The notes beneath the pieces were generated by a model that did no database searches, was not told the DNA's origin, and saw only the letters and a program-made list of their open reading frames with translations. A stretch of DNA of 8,744 nt from Clostridia bacterium (lineage in GTDB: Bacteria > Bacillota > Clostridia > Oscillospirales > QAKW01): assembly GCA_017442025.1 (NCBI GenBank), contig JAFSBD010000299.1, positions 1 through 8,744 on the forward strand, written 5' to 3'. Both the position numbers and the translations under genes were made by a program. Positions 1 to 6,342 of this stretch are shown here, one piece after another. Position 1 is the first letter of the stretch. Each line of letters begins with the position of its first letter.

Positions 1-2
1 AC

Positions 3-527
3 GATTTTAAACAAGGAATTCGGGTGGATAGCGGCATATCCCTCAAACCGACGGAAAAGGACCTACTGATCGTGGAAGGAATCCACGCCATGAACCCCAA
101 GCTAACCAAAGGGCTGGATTTCGCCCGTACAATCGGCGTTTATATCTGCCCCTTTGATTCCTATGTTGTTCCCGATCAGGGAGAGATCACTTCCCGGGAA
201 ATCCGCTTGATGCGTCGAAGCCTCAGGGACCTTGTCCATCGCAACTCTTCCATTATGGATACCTTGGATATGTGGCCGAGTGTGCGGGCCGGCGAAGAGC
301 GTTATATCAAACCCATGAAACAATATGCTGATTTCTTCTTCAACTCCTCTTTTGAATATGAGATCTGCATTTTAAAAGCCCGGTTACAAGAAGCGATCAG
401 CGGACTGACCAAAGAGGAATACGCTCGCCTGAGCCAATACCTTCCCTTAGAATTAATTGAGGCTTTTCATAGCTGTAACCAAGCGAATATCCCTGAAAAT
501 TCCATCTTTAATGAATTCTACAAATAG
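3..527 (+). CDS. Nucleoside (uridine kinase-like) kinase, C-terminal part, cut by the window start
   Basis: The frame is open from the first complete codon and reads DFKQGIRV before the GTG at 24, so the GTG is an internal valine and the gene begins outside the window. What remains is the second half of a P-loop phosphoribulokinase/uridine kinase-type domain: a hydrophobic strand ending in VEGIHAMNPKL (Walker B-like strand and loop), then TSREIRLMRRSLRD (arginine-rich lid region), MWPSVRAGEERYI, and the conserved stretch ADFFFNSSFEYE. The end, PENSIFNEFYK, matches the PxNSxLxEF tail typical of clostridial nucleoside kinases. In that family the missing N-terminal part often carries a TGS/threonyl-tRNA synthetase-like region; this cannot be checked here. 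The expected role is ATP- or GTP-dependent phosphorylation of a nucleoside in the cytoplasm for salvage; the exact substrate is unknown. The next gene starts 8 nt downstream, and its AGGAG overlaps this stop codon, which suggests one transcript. Confidence 0.85.
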   Translation, partial: DFKQGIRVDSGISLKPTEKDLLIVEGIHAMNPKLTKGLDFARTIGVYICPFDSYVVPDQGEITSREIRLMRRSLRDLVHRNSSIMDTLDMWPSVRAGEERYIKPMKQYADFFFNSSFEYEICILKARLQEAISGLTKEEYARLSQYLPLELIEAFHSCNQANIPENSIFNEFYK

Positions 528-535
528 GAGCAATT

Positions 536-2722
536 ATGGGCAAACATATTGCAATGCTGTGTATGTCGCTAAACATCGGCGGCGCGGAAACACACATTTA
601 TGAACTTTCCAAGCAACTTTCCAGAGAAGGCCATAACGTAACGGTATTCTCCAACGGCGGCGTTTACGCCCAACCGCTGGTGGATGCCGGGGTTCGCCAT
701 GTCCAAGCCCCCTTAAACCGCAAAAGCCTTTCTGCCCTTTGGAAGTCCTATCGTATTTTATTAAAAGAGTTTCAAGTAAACCGTCCATCTGTGGTCCATT
801 CCCACACCCGTATTTCCAATATGGTCGGCGGTTTGGTTTGCAAAAAGTTAGGCATTCCTATGGTAACAACTGTTCATTTTAATTTCAAAAGCAGTTTTAT
901 CTATCGTTTGTTTTCCAATTGGGGATGCCGCGCCCTTGCGGTCAGCGAAGATCTGAAAACATACCTTGTGGATAATTATAAATATGATCCGCAAAAAGTA
1001 AGTCTGACCGTAAACGGTATCGACATGGAACGTTTCCATAAACGGGATGAATCGGAATTCAAAAAATCTCTCGGCATCAAGCCTGAAGAAAAAGTTATTT
1101 TACTGGTCAGCCGCTTGGATCGGGAATCTTCCATTCACGTTTCCCGCTTTTTGGATGTTGCTCCGCAAGTCTATCAGCGTTGCCCGAATACCCGCGTCGT
1201 CATCGTCGGTAGCGGTAAGATTTTCAGCGATTTTCAAGCCCGCGTAGATCAGATCAACCAAGAATGCGGCAACGATTTTATCTCCATGGAAGGGGCGCGC
1301 ACCAATATTGAGCAGTATACCGCGATTGCCGATTTATTCGTTGGCATCTCGCGTTCTGCGTTGGAAGCCATGTCGGCAAGTGTGCCCACCATTCTTTTGG
1401 GTAACTTAGGTTATCTCGGCCTATATTCCGATAAGATCATCACCCAATGCATCGAAACCAACCTGACCTGCCGCGGATATCCCTATCCTTCCAACGAAGA
1501 ATTGGTTGATCTGATCACCGATTGCCTGGGCAAGCGGGATCTCACCAAAAATATTACCGACGGTCTGCGGTTGGTGCGGGATCGGTTTTCCATCCAGACT
1601 ATGAGCGAAACGGCCATGGTCGCTTATAACGATGCCATTGAGCAATATCGCCCGCTGGACTATATGGTCAGCGGATACTATGGCCGCAACAATTTTGGGG
1701 ACAACCTGACTTTAGGTTGCCTGATGGAACACCTCAAGGATTATCAAGGAACGGTGCTCTCCAACGACCCTGCGAACACCAATATCCCGCAAGGAGTGGG
1801 CCTCATTCACCGCTTCAATCTATTCCAAATTCGAAAGGTTATGAAACAAACCAAGGTATTTCTTTTCGGAAGCGGAAGTATCCTGCAAGATGCCACTTCC
1901 AACCGCTCCATATTCTATTATTGCTTCATTATGCGGATGGCCATGCGTTATCATTGCAAAACCATGCTTTATTCCAACGGCGTTGGCCCCATTACCGGGC
2001 AAAAAAACATCGAGCGCGTAAAAAAGATTTTGAGCAAGGTGGATTTGATTACCATTCGCGATCGGGAATCCCTGGCATTTTTAGAAGAACTGGTTCCGGG
2101 CGCCAATACCGTTTTAACGCAGGATGATGCGTTCTCCTTTAAAATCGATTCGGTTTCTCCTATTCAGCCGCCAAAGGCCGGCAAAGGAAAAACGATCGTT
2201 GGTATCAATTTTAAATTTGACAATGAAAGAGATGCAAAAATCCCCTTCATCGCCGAAGCATTAAAGGAGCTTTCGGAGAAATTCAATCTATTTTATTACC
2301 TGATTCCCTATCACCAGATGCAGGATTCCGCTCCGCTGAAGGCTCTTTTTGATCGGTTGGAAGATATATCCATTTTGGCCATTCCTTCCGCTGACTCCAA
2401 GTCCCTGATCCGCTATGCGGCAGGATGTGATCTTCAGATTGTGGAACGTTTGCACGGGCAGGTTGCCTCCGCCATGTTTATGCAGCCCTATCTACCCATC
2501 AATTACGATCCTAAAAACCATGGCTTTTCTGCCCAAACGGGGATGACCCCCTATCTGCTGGATCATGATGCCATTACCAAAGAGGCATTGATCCAACAAT
2601 TCAGCAGGATCATGGAAGACCGCAAAACCATTCAGAATAAACTCAAAGAATTTAATGCACAGGCGCGTTCAACTGCAGAAGAAAACCGAAAGTATCTCTA
2701 TGATCTTATTAAAAACTATTAA
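536..2722 (+). CDS. Two-domain fusion: GT4-like glycosyltransferase plus CsaB-like polysaccharide pyruvyl transferase
   Basis: Residues 1-370 form a GT-B fold glycosyltransferase: an N-terminal MLCMSLNIGGAETH (glycine-rich acceptor loop), VVHSHTRISNMVG near 86-97, VNGIDMERF near 159-167, LLVSRLDRESS opening the second Rossmann half, and SRSALEAMSASVP near 272-284, which corresponds to the GT4 donor-site EX7E region. The first Glu of EX7E is Val269 and only Glu277 remains. Residues 376-728 resemble CsaB/polysaccharide pyruvyl transferase: SGYYGRNNFGDN (379-390), FGSGSILQDATSNRS (444-458), NGVGPI (481-486), TIRDRES (506-512) and ERLHGQVASA (637-646) with the conserved RLH. The linker is only about six residues. 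CsaB proteins transfer pyruvate from PEP to a secondary cell wall polymer that SLH-domain proteins bind, so a cytoplasmic enzyme that both adds and pyruvylates a sugar is a reasonable inference. The ATG at 536 follows AGGAG at 526-530 with a 5-nt spacer. Domain families are fairly sure; the polymer is unknown. Confidence 0.82.
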   Translation: MGKHIAMLCMSLNIGGAETHIYELSKQLSREGHNVTVFSNGGVYAQPLVDAGVRHVQAPLNRKSLSALWKSYRILLKEFQVNRPSVVHSHTRISNMVGGLVCKKLGIPMVTTVHFNFKSSFIYRLFSNWGCRALAVSEDLKTYLVDNYKYDPQKVSLTVNGIDMERFHKRDESEFKKSLGIKPEEKVILLVSRLDRESSIHVSRFLDVAPQVYQRCPNTRVVIVGSGKIFSDFQARVDQINQECGNDFISMEGARTNIEQYTAIADLFVGISRSALEAMSASVPTILLGNLGYLGLYSDKIITQCIETNLTCRGYPYPSNEELVDLITDCLGKRDLTKNITDGLRLVRDRFSIQTMSETAMVAYNDAIEQYRPLDYMVSGYYGRNNFGDNLTLGCLMEHLKDYQGTVLSNDPANTNIPQGVGLIHRFNLFQIRKVMKQTKVFLFGSGSILQDATSNRSIFYYCFIMRMAMRYHCKTMLYSNGVGPITGQKNIERVKKILSKVDLITIRDRESLAFLEELVPGANTVLTQDDAFSFKIDSVSPIQPPKAGKGKTIVGINFKFDNERDAKIPFIAEALKELSEKFNLFYYLIPYHQMQDSAPLKALFDRLEDISILAIPSADSKSLIRYAAGCDLQIVERLHGQVASAMFMQPYLPINYDPKNHGFSAQTGMTPYLLDHDAITKEALIQQFSRIMEDRKTIQNKLKEFNAQARSTAEENRKYLYDLIKNY

Positions 2723-2733
2723 GAGGATGTATT

Positions 2734-3150
2734 ATGCGTATATTAGGAATTGACTACGGTGAAGCTCGAACAGGGCTTGCTGTTTGCGATCAAAATGAGA
2801 TGGTCGCTACCGTTATCGGAACCGTTCACCAGCGGGACAAGGAGTGCCTTGCCGATCATATCGCAACCGTATGCGAAACCGAAAACATTGAAAAAATCGT
2901 CTTAGGTCTGCCAAAGAACATGGACGGAACGGAAGGTTTTCGCGCAGAGCATACTCGGATTTTTGCTCAAAAGCTTCAGGACCGAATGCCGAATCTCCCC
3001 ATTGAATTTTATGATGAGCGGCTCTCTACCATGGCCGCCTCCCGCTTTATGATGGAGGCCAACACCAAAGGCAAAAAGAAAAAGGCATCCATCGATGCCC
3101 TTTCCGCCCAAATCATTCTGCAAGACTACATAGACCGTAACCGCAAATAA
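2734..3150 (+). CDS. ruvX: RuvX/YqgF family putative pre-16S rRNA nuclease (Holliday junction resolvase-like)
   Basis: The 138-residue product has the full length and motif order of the YqgF/RuvX RNase H-like family: GIDYGEARTGLA (5-16), GLPKNMDGTEG (58-68), YDERLST (93-99) and IDALSAQIIL (120-129). Asp7, Glu95 and Asp121 are the likely metal-binding acidic residues by family analogy. The family is implicated in final 5' processing of 16S rRNA and has been proposed to act in recombination and transcription; it is cytoplasmic. A lysine-rich stretch, KGKKKK (112-117), precedes the last motif. The ATG at 2734 has an AGAGGA-type ribosome binding site at about 2722-2727, and the gene follows the fusion gene by 11 nt, so it is probably the last gene of the same transcript. 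Its stop codon lies inside the terminator hairpin. Identification is confident; which of the proposed roles applies here is not shown by the sequence. Confidence 0.93.
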   Translation: MRILGIDYGEARTGLAVCDQNEMVATVIGTVHQRDKECLADHIATVCETENIEKIVLGLPKNMDGTEGFRAEHTRIFAQKLQDRMPNLPIEFYDERLSTMAASRFMMEANTKGKKKKASIDALSAQIILQDYIDRNRK

Positions 3151-3178
3151 AAAGGTGGCCATTGGGCCACCTTTTTAT
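3147..3178. terminator. Bidirectional rho-independent terminator between convergent ruvX and GNAT genes
   Basis: Arms 3147-3160 and 3165-3178 pair perfectly over 14 bp around the loop ATTG. The GC core is GGTGGCC/GGCCACC, flanked by A5 on one side and T5 on the other, so each strand reads a GC stem followed by a U-run. The ruvX stop TAA (3148-3150) and the GNAT stop (3175-3177, minus strand) both lie within the arms. It should end transcription from both sides. Confidence 0.92.
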
Positions 3179-3654
3179 AATCTTTCAAATGCAATCCGCG
3201 GGCTATGGTCATGAACATAAACAATGCCGCGCCTGGAAAAACCGTTCTTTTCCAGAATATGTTGCATCACCTTATTATCCTCATGGGTATCGATCCTCAT
3301 ATGTTTGATCTTTTGAAGGCAAAATTCCAAAGCTTCTTTAAAAATCCTTTTATGGCCTGCTTTCGCGGCAATGCGATGGATAACACCATAGCGATCATCG
3401 CTGAGCCATTCCCCATCGTCAATGATTGCATACCAGGGATCGGGGCCATACATAAAAAGAAAAACGCCGCAGATCTCCCCCTCCCGCTCCACAACATATA
3501 AACGATTCATTTTAATATCCTCTTCCAACATTGGAATAGTGGGATAAAAATCGCCCCATTGGGTGGGATTCCCTGTTTCCCGCATAAACTGACGACCGTC
3601 TAAATATACCGACCAAATGGCTTCAAAATCGGCCATCGTTGCATTTCTGATCAT
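3175..3654 (-). CDS. GNAT family N-acetyltransferase
   Basis: The 159-residue product has a GNAT layout. It opens with an N-terminal IRNATMADFEAIWSVY helix, followed by RETGNPTQW (25-33), and a strand pair YVVEREGEICGVFLFMYG (53-70). Next come WYAIIDDGEWL (74-84), the VIHRIA strand (91-96) that leads into the acetyl-CoA loop, and DTHEDN (122-127) with EKNGFSRRGIVYV (135-147). It should move an acetyl group from acetyl-CoA to an unknown small molecule or protein in the cytoplasm. The acetyl-CoA pyrophosphate loop, normally (Q/R)xxGxG/A, reads KAGHKRIF (98-105) and is degenerate, so acetyl-CoA binding may be atypical, as in other members of this subgroup. The ATG at 3654 follows AAAAGGAG (3660-3667, minus strand) with a 5-nt spacer. 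It lies directly behind the livF terminator with only 47 nt to livF and no visible promoter. Family is confident; substrate is unknown. Confidence 0.88.
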   Translation of the reverse strand: MIRNATMADFEAIWSVYLDGRQFMRETGNPTQWGDFYPTIPMLEEDIKMNRLYVVEREGEICGVFLFMYGPDPWYAIIDDGEWLSDDRYGVIHRIAAKAGHKRIFKEALEFCLQKIKHMRIDTHEDNKVMQHILEKNGFSRRGIVYVHDHSPRIAFERL

Positions 3655-3668
3655 AAAATCTCCTTTTC

Positions 3669-3700
3669 AAAAAAAGACTCGGCTTTTGCCGAGCCTTTTT
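3669..3700 (-). terminator. Rho-independent terminator downstream of livF
   Basis: On the minus strand GGCTCGGC-AAAA-GCCGAGTC forms a 6-bp perfect core (3678-3683 with 3688-3693), extended past one A-C mismatch by a G-C and several A-T pairs, and followed by a run of seven U (3669-3675). It closes the liv operon just before the ribosome binding site of the GNAT gene. Confidence 0.88.
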
Positions 3701-3701
3701 A

Positions 3702-4415
3702 TTATTTACTTTTGCCCAGATAGGCTTCTTTCACACTCTCATTTGCCAAGAGCTCTTTTCCGGTTCCCTCCAAGGTGATCAACCCGGTCTCCATAACATA
3801 GGCCTTATGGGCAATTTTCAAGGCCATATTCGCATTTTGTTCGATCAAGAGAACGGTGATCCCTTGCTGATTAATGGTCTTGATAATCTCAAAGATATCG
3901 CGAACAACCAAGGGAGCAAGCCCCAAAGAAGGCTCATCCATCATGATGATACGCGGCTTGCTCATCAAAGCACGTGCAACAGCAAGCATCTGCTGTTCGC
4001 CGCCCGAAAGAGTGCCGGCAAGCTGCCATTCCCGTTCCTTGAGGCGCGGGAACAAACCATAAACATAATCCAGATCGTCCTTAATGCTATCCTTGCGCAG
4101 ATAAGCGCCCATCTTTAAGTTTTCCAAAACAGTCAGGTTGGGAAATACCCGGCGGCCTTCCGGTACCAGAGTGATTCCTGCGCTAACGATATAATCAGGG
4201 CTTTTGCCTGCGATTTCCTTCCCATCTAAAAGAATGGAAGCATTTTTAGCCTTAACAACACCGGCAATCGATTTCAAAGTAGTGCTCTTTCCGGCACCGT
4301 TGGAGCCGATCAATGTAACGATCTCCCCTTCGGGGATTTCCATGGAAATTCCTTTAACCGCCTCAATGCCGCCATAAGATACGACCAGATCTTTAATTTC
4401 AAGAATATTACTCAT
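3702..4415 (-). CDS. livF: Branched-chain amino acid-type ABC importer, ATP-binding protein LivF
   Basis: The 237-residue product is a complete ABC ATPase of the LivF type. It shows Walker A GSNGAGKST (37-45), VPEGRRVFPNLTV (84-96), where LivF proteins carry Glu in place of the Q-loop glutamine, signature LSGGEQQ (136-142), Walker B RIIMMDEPSLGLAP (155-168), and IEQN (191-194), where Gln replaces the usual H-loop histidine, also typical of LivF. It would pair with LivG on the cytoplasmic side of the LivH-LivM channel and hydrolyse ATP for uptake. I chose the ATG at 4415, reading MSNILEIKDL, because it matches the family N-terminus and has GGGGGTGG 6 nt upstream; the longer reading from TTG at 4442 adds an unconserved MMLIWGWPT. 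This start overlaps the livG stop by 8 nt (ATGAGTAA), which suggests translational coupling. A strong terminator follows the gene. Confidence 0.95.
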   Translation of the reverse strand: MSNILEIKDLVVSYGGIEAVKGISMEIPEGEIVTLIGSNGAGKSTTLKSIAGVVKAKNASILLDGKEIAGKSPDYIVSAGITLVPEGRRVFPNLTVLENLKMGAYLRKDSIKDDLDYVYGLFPRLKEREWQLAGTLSGGEQQMLAVARALMSKPRIIMMDEPSLGLAPLVVRDIFEIIKTINQQGITVLLIEQNANMALKIAHKAYVMETGLITLEGTGKELLANESVKEAYLGKSK

Positions 4416-5250
4416 CGTCGGCCACCCCCAAATAAGCATCAATGACTCGCTGATCGCCTTGCACCATTTCGGGCGTACCCGAAGAGATCAGTTTGCCGAA
4501 ATCGATAACATAGATACGGTCGGAAATATCCATAACCAGGTTCATATGATGCTCGATCAGCAAAATGGTCAGATTAAAATCTTTGCGCAGCTTGCGAATC
4601 AAAGCGGTCAGTTCCTCGGTTTCCTGGGGATTCATACCGGCGGCAGGCTCATCCAACAGAAGCAGCTTCGGCTCAGTTGCCAATGCGCGGGCAATCTCCA
4701 AATGACGCTGTTTGCCGTAAGGCAGAGAGGATGCCACTTCATCCCGCAGATCATAAAGATCAACGATTTTTAATAACTCCAGGCACACTTCCCGCAGTTT
4801 CCGCTCTTCCTTATAGTTGATCATAAAGGTATCGGTAAAGAGATTTCCCTTCAACCGCATATGCTTGGCGATCATAACATTATCCAGAACCGAAAGTTCC
4901 TTAAAAAGGCGGATATTCTGGAAGGTACGGCCCATTCCCAGCTTTGCAATCTTATCGGGTGTTTTAGAGATGATCTTATGATAAAGATCTGCATTCTCCC
5001 CCGCATAAAGCTTTTTCATCTTGCCGGTGGGATGACTTTCCAAAATAATCTCATCATTGAAGATCACACGCCCGTTGGTTGCCTGATATACGCCGGTAAT
5101 CGCGTTAAACGCGGTTGTTTTGCCCGCTCCGTTAGGGCCAATCAGGGAAACAATCTCCCCTTCATCCACATGCATGGAAAGATTATTCACCGCAACAACA
5201 CCGCCAAACTGAACGGTAATGTTTTCAATCGAAAGGACTGTATTAGCCAT
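4408..5250 (-). CDS. livG: Branched-chain amino acid-type ABC importer, ATP-binding protein LivG
   Basis: The 280-residue product is an ABC ATPase with Walker A GPNGAGKTT (38-46), Q-loop RTFQNIRLF (108-116), signature LPYGKQRHLEIARAL (176-190; LivG proteins typically have a YGxQ variant of LSGGQ), Walker B LLLLDEPAAGMNP (196-208) and H-loop IEHHMNLVM (232-240). The terminal DAYLG is also typical of LivG. It works with LivF on LivH-LivM. Residues about 71-98 (ESHPTGKMKK to KTPDK) are an insertion between the early beta-strands and the Q-loop, making the protein roughly 25 residues longer than the classic E. coli form. The ATG at 5250 overlaps the livM stop by 8 nt (ATGGCTAA). GGTGAAG lies 4 nt and AAGGAG 12 nt upstream, both inside livM, so coupled translation is likely. 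Family assignment is firm; the substrate depends on LivJ. Confidence 0.95.
   Translation of the reverse strand: MANTVLSIENITVQFGGVVAVNNLSMHVDEGEIVSLIGPNGAGKTTAFNAITGVYQATNGRVIFNDEIILESHPTGKMKKLYAGENADLYHKIISKTPDKIAKLGMGRTFQNIRLFKELSVLDNVMIAKHMRLKGNLFTDTFMINYKEERKLREVCLELLKIVDLYDLRDEVASSLPYGKQRHLEIARALATEPKLLLLDEPAAGMNPQETEELTALIRKLRKDFNLTILLIEHHMNLVMDISDRIYVIDFGKLISSGTPEMVQGDQRVIDAYLGVADDE
4422..4429 (-). promoter_or_regulatory. Ribosome binding site that fixes the livF start
   Basis: The minus strand reads GGGGGTGG followed by 6 nt and then the ATG at 4415. It lies inside the livG coding sequence and favours the downstream start over the TTG/ATG pair at 4442-4437. Confidence 0.6.
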
Positions 5251-6337
5251 TTTTCTTCACCGCTCCTTTCGCCTTGATCTTACTTACTATTCCGAAGGGA
5301 TCTTTGAAAAACTTAAAAATCCCATCCCAAGAGAACTCCTTATTCCCCATGATTCCTCGGCGCCAGAACAAAACGATGATCATAATGACAACCGAGAAAA
5401 CAACCATACGGAAGCCGGTGCCAAGCAAGGGCACTTCGAAATCACCGATGAATTGGGTTTCATCCAAAAAGCGTAGCCACCATTCCATACTGCTTACAAA
5501 CAGGAAGGAAGCGATGATACTTCCGGTAATAGAGCCGATTCCACCGATAACAACGATCAACAAGATCTCATAGGTCATGGCAGAGGTAAAGCCCTTCGCC
5601 TGCACGCTGGATTGGAACATTGCCAAAAGCGCACCGCCCACACCGGCAAAAAAGGAACTGATGACAAAGCTCATCATCTTATGCTTAAACATATTGATGC
5701 CCATCGCTTCTGCAGCAATCTCATCCTCGCGAATGGCTTTGAAGGCCCGCCCATAGGAAGAGCGGATCAACAAAATAATTGCCGCAATACAAATTCCCGA
5801 GATAATAAACGGGAACAAGATACTGCTATAGGTTGGAAACGCGCGAAGCATATTGGAACCGTTAGTAAGCGGGGCCACCTGCTGCCATTGAATGACTGCG
5901 CGAATAATTTCCGCAAAACCCAGAGTAGCAATTGCAAGGTAATCGCTTTTCAGTTTTAATACCGGCAAGCCGATCAACGCCGCAAAAACAGCCGCCATCA
6001 AACCGGCGATCAAAATTGCAGGAAGAACCGGGATGGCAAATTGGACAACACCGCCATCAAAATACTGATAGACCGATGCGCGGCTTGCAACCGGAATCGT
6101 CAAAATCGCATAGGTATACGCACCGATCAGCATAAATCCCGCCTGCCCCAAGGAGAACAAACCGGTAAACCCATTGAGCAGGTTCATCGAGACTGCCACC
6201 AACGCATAAATTGCGCCTTTTTGCAAGCAGGTGGAGAGCATGGATGATTTCAATTCGGAATTATCAATAAAAATCAAAAGTCCGAGCAACGCCGCCGCAA
6301 GGATCAGCGATGCAATAATCTTTGTATTCTTTTTCAT
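5243..6337 (-). CDS. livM: Branched-chain amino acid-type ABC importer, permease LivM
   Basis: The 364-residue hydrophobic protein has about eight to ten membrane segments. The first is at about 8-24, then come the LivM-type stretches AIYALVAVSMNLLNGFTGLF (42-61) and SLGQAGFMLIGAY (62-74), and LKSDYLAIATLGFAEIIRAV (129-148). The cytoplasmic coupling loop reads GRAFKAIREDEIAAEAMGIN (196-215), the HAAT version of the EAA motif that contacts the ATPases, followed by FAGVGGALLA (230-239) and VVIGGIGSITGSI (262-274). A charged cytoplasmic tail of about 35 residues follows the last helix and contains GIMGNKEFSWD, as in other Bacillota LivM proteins. It forms half of the membrane channel with LivH. 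Its ATG lies 5 nt after the livH stop, with GGAGAAGG at 6348-6355 inside livH as a likely ribosome binding site. It overlaps livG by 8 nt. Confidence 0.95.
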   Translation of the reverse strand: MKKNTKIIASLILAAALLGLLIFIDNSELKSSMLSTCLQKGAIYALVAVSMNLLNGFTGLFSLGQAGFMLIGAYTYAILTIPVASRASVYQYFDGGVVQFAIPVLPAILIAGLMAAVFAALIGLPVLKLKSDYLAIATLGFAEIIRAVIQWQQVAPLTNGSNMLRAFPTYSSILFPFIISGICIAAIILLIRSSYGRAFKAIREDEIAAEAMGINMFKHKMMSFVISSFFAGVGGALLAMFQSSVQAKGFTSAMTYEILLIVVIGGIGSITGSIIASFLFVSSMEWWLRFLDETQFIGDFEVPLLGTGFRMVVFSVVIMIIVLFWRRGIMGNKEFSWDGIFKFFKDPFGIVSKIKAKGAVKKNG

Positions 6338-6342
6338 CGCCT

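Noticed and set aside
24..527. Nucleoside kinase gene starting at the GTG at position 24
   Set aside because: The frame is open upstream to the window edge and its residues (DFKQGIRV) continue the family alignment, so the GTG is an internal Val codon and the gene is truncated by the window.
1717..2127. 136-residue + strand frame inside the glycosyltransferase/pyruvyl transferase gene
   Set aside because: It lies wholly inside a well-supported gene in another frame, has no recognisable domain and no ribosome binding site; it is a shadow.
4416..4442. Longer livF start at TTG 4442 or ATG 4439
   Set aside because: The added residues MMLIWGWPT are unlike LivF N-termini, and the ATG at 4415 has a better placed GGGGGTGG and the same 8-nt overlap seen at livM/livG.
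5612..5959. Long + strand frames antisense to livM, livG and livH (for example 5612-5959, 4861-5277, 6907-7260)
   Set aside because: Their content mirrors the codon structure of strongly supported genes on the opposite strand and shows no protein family features.
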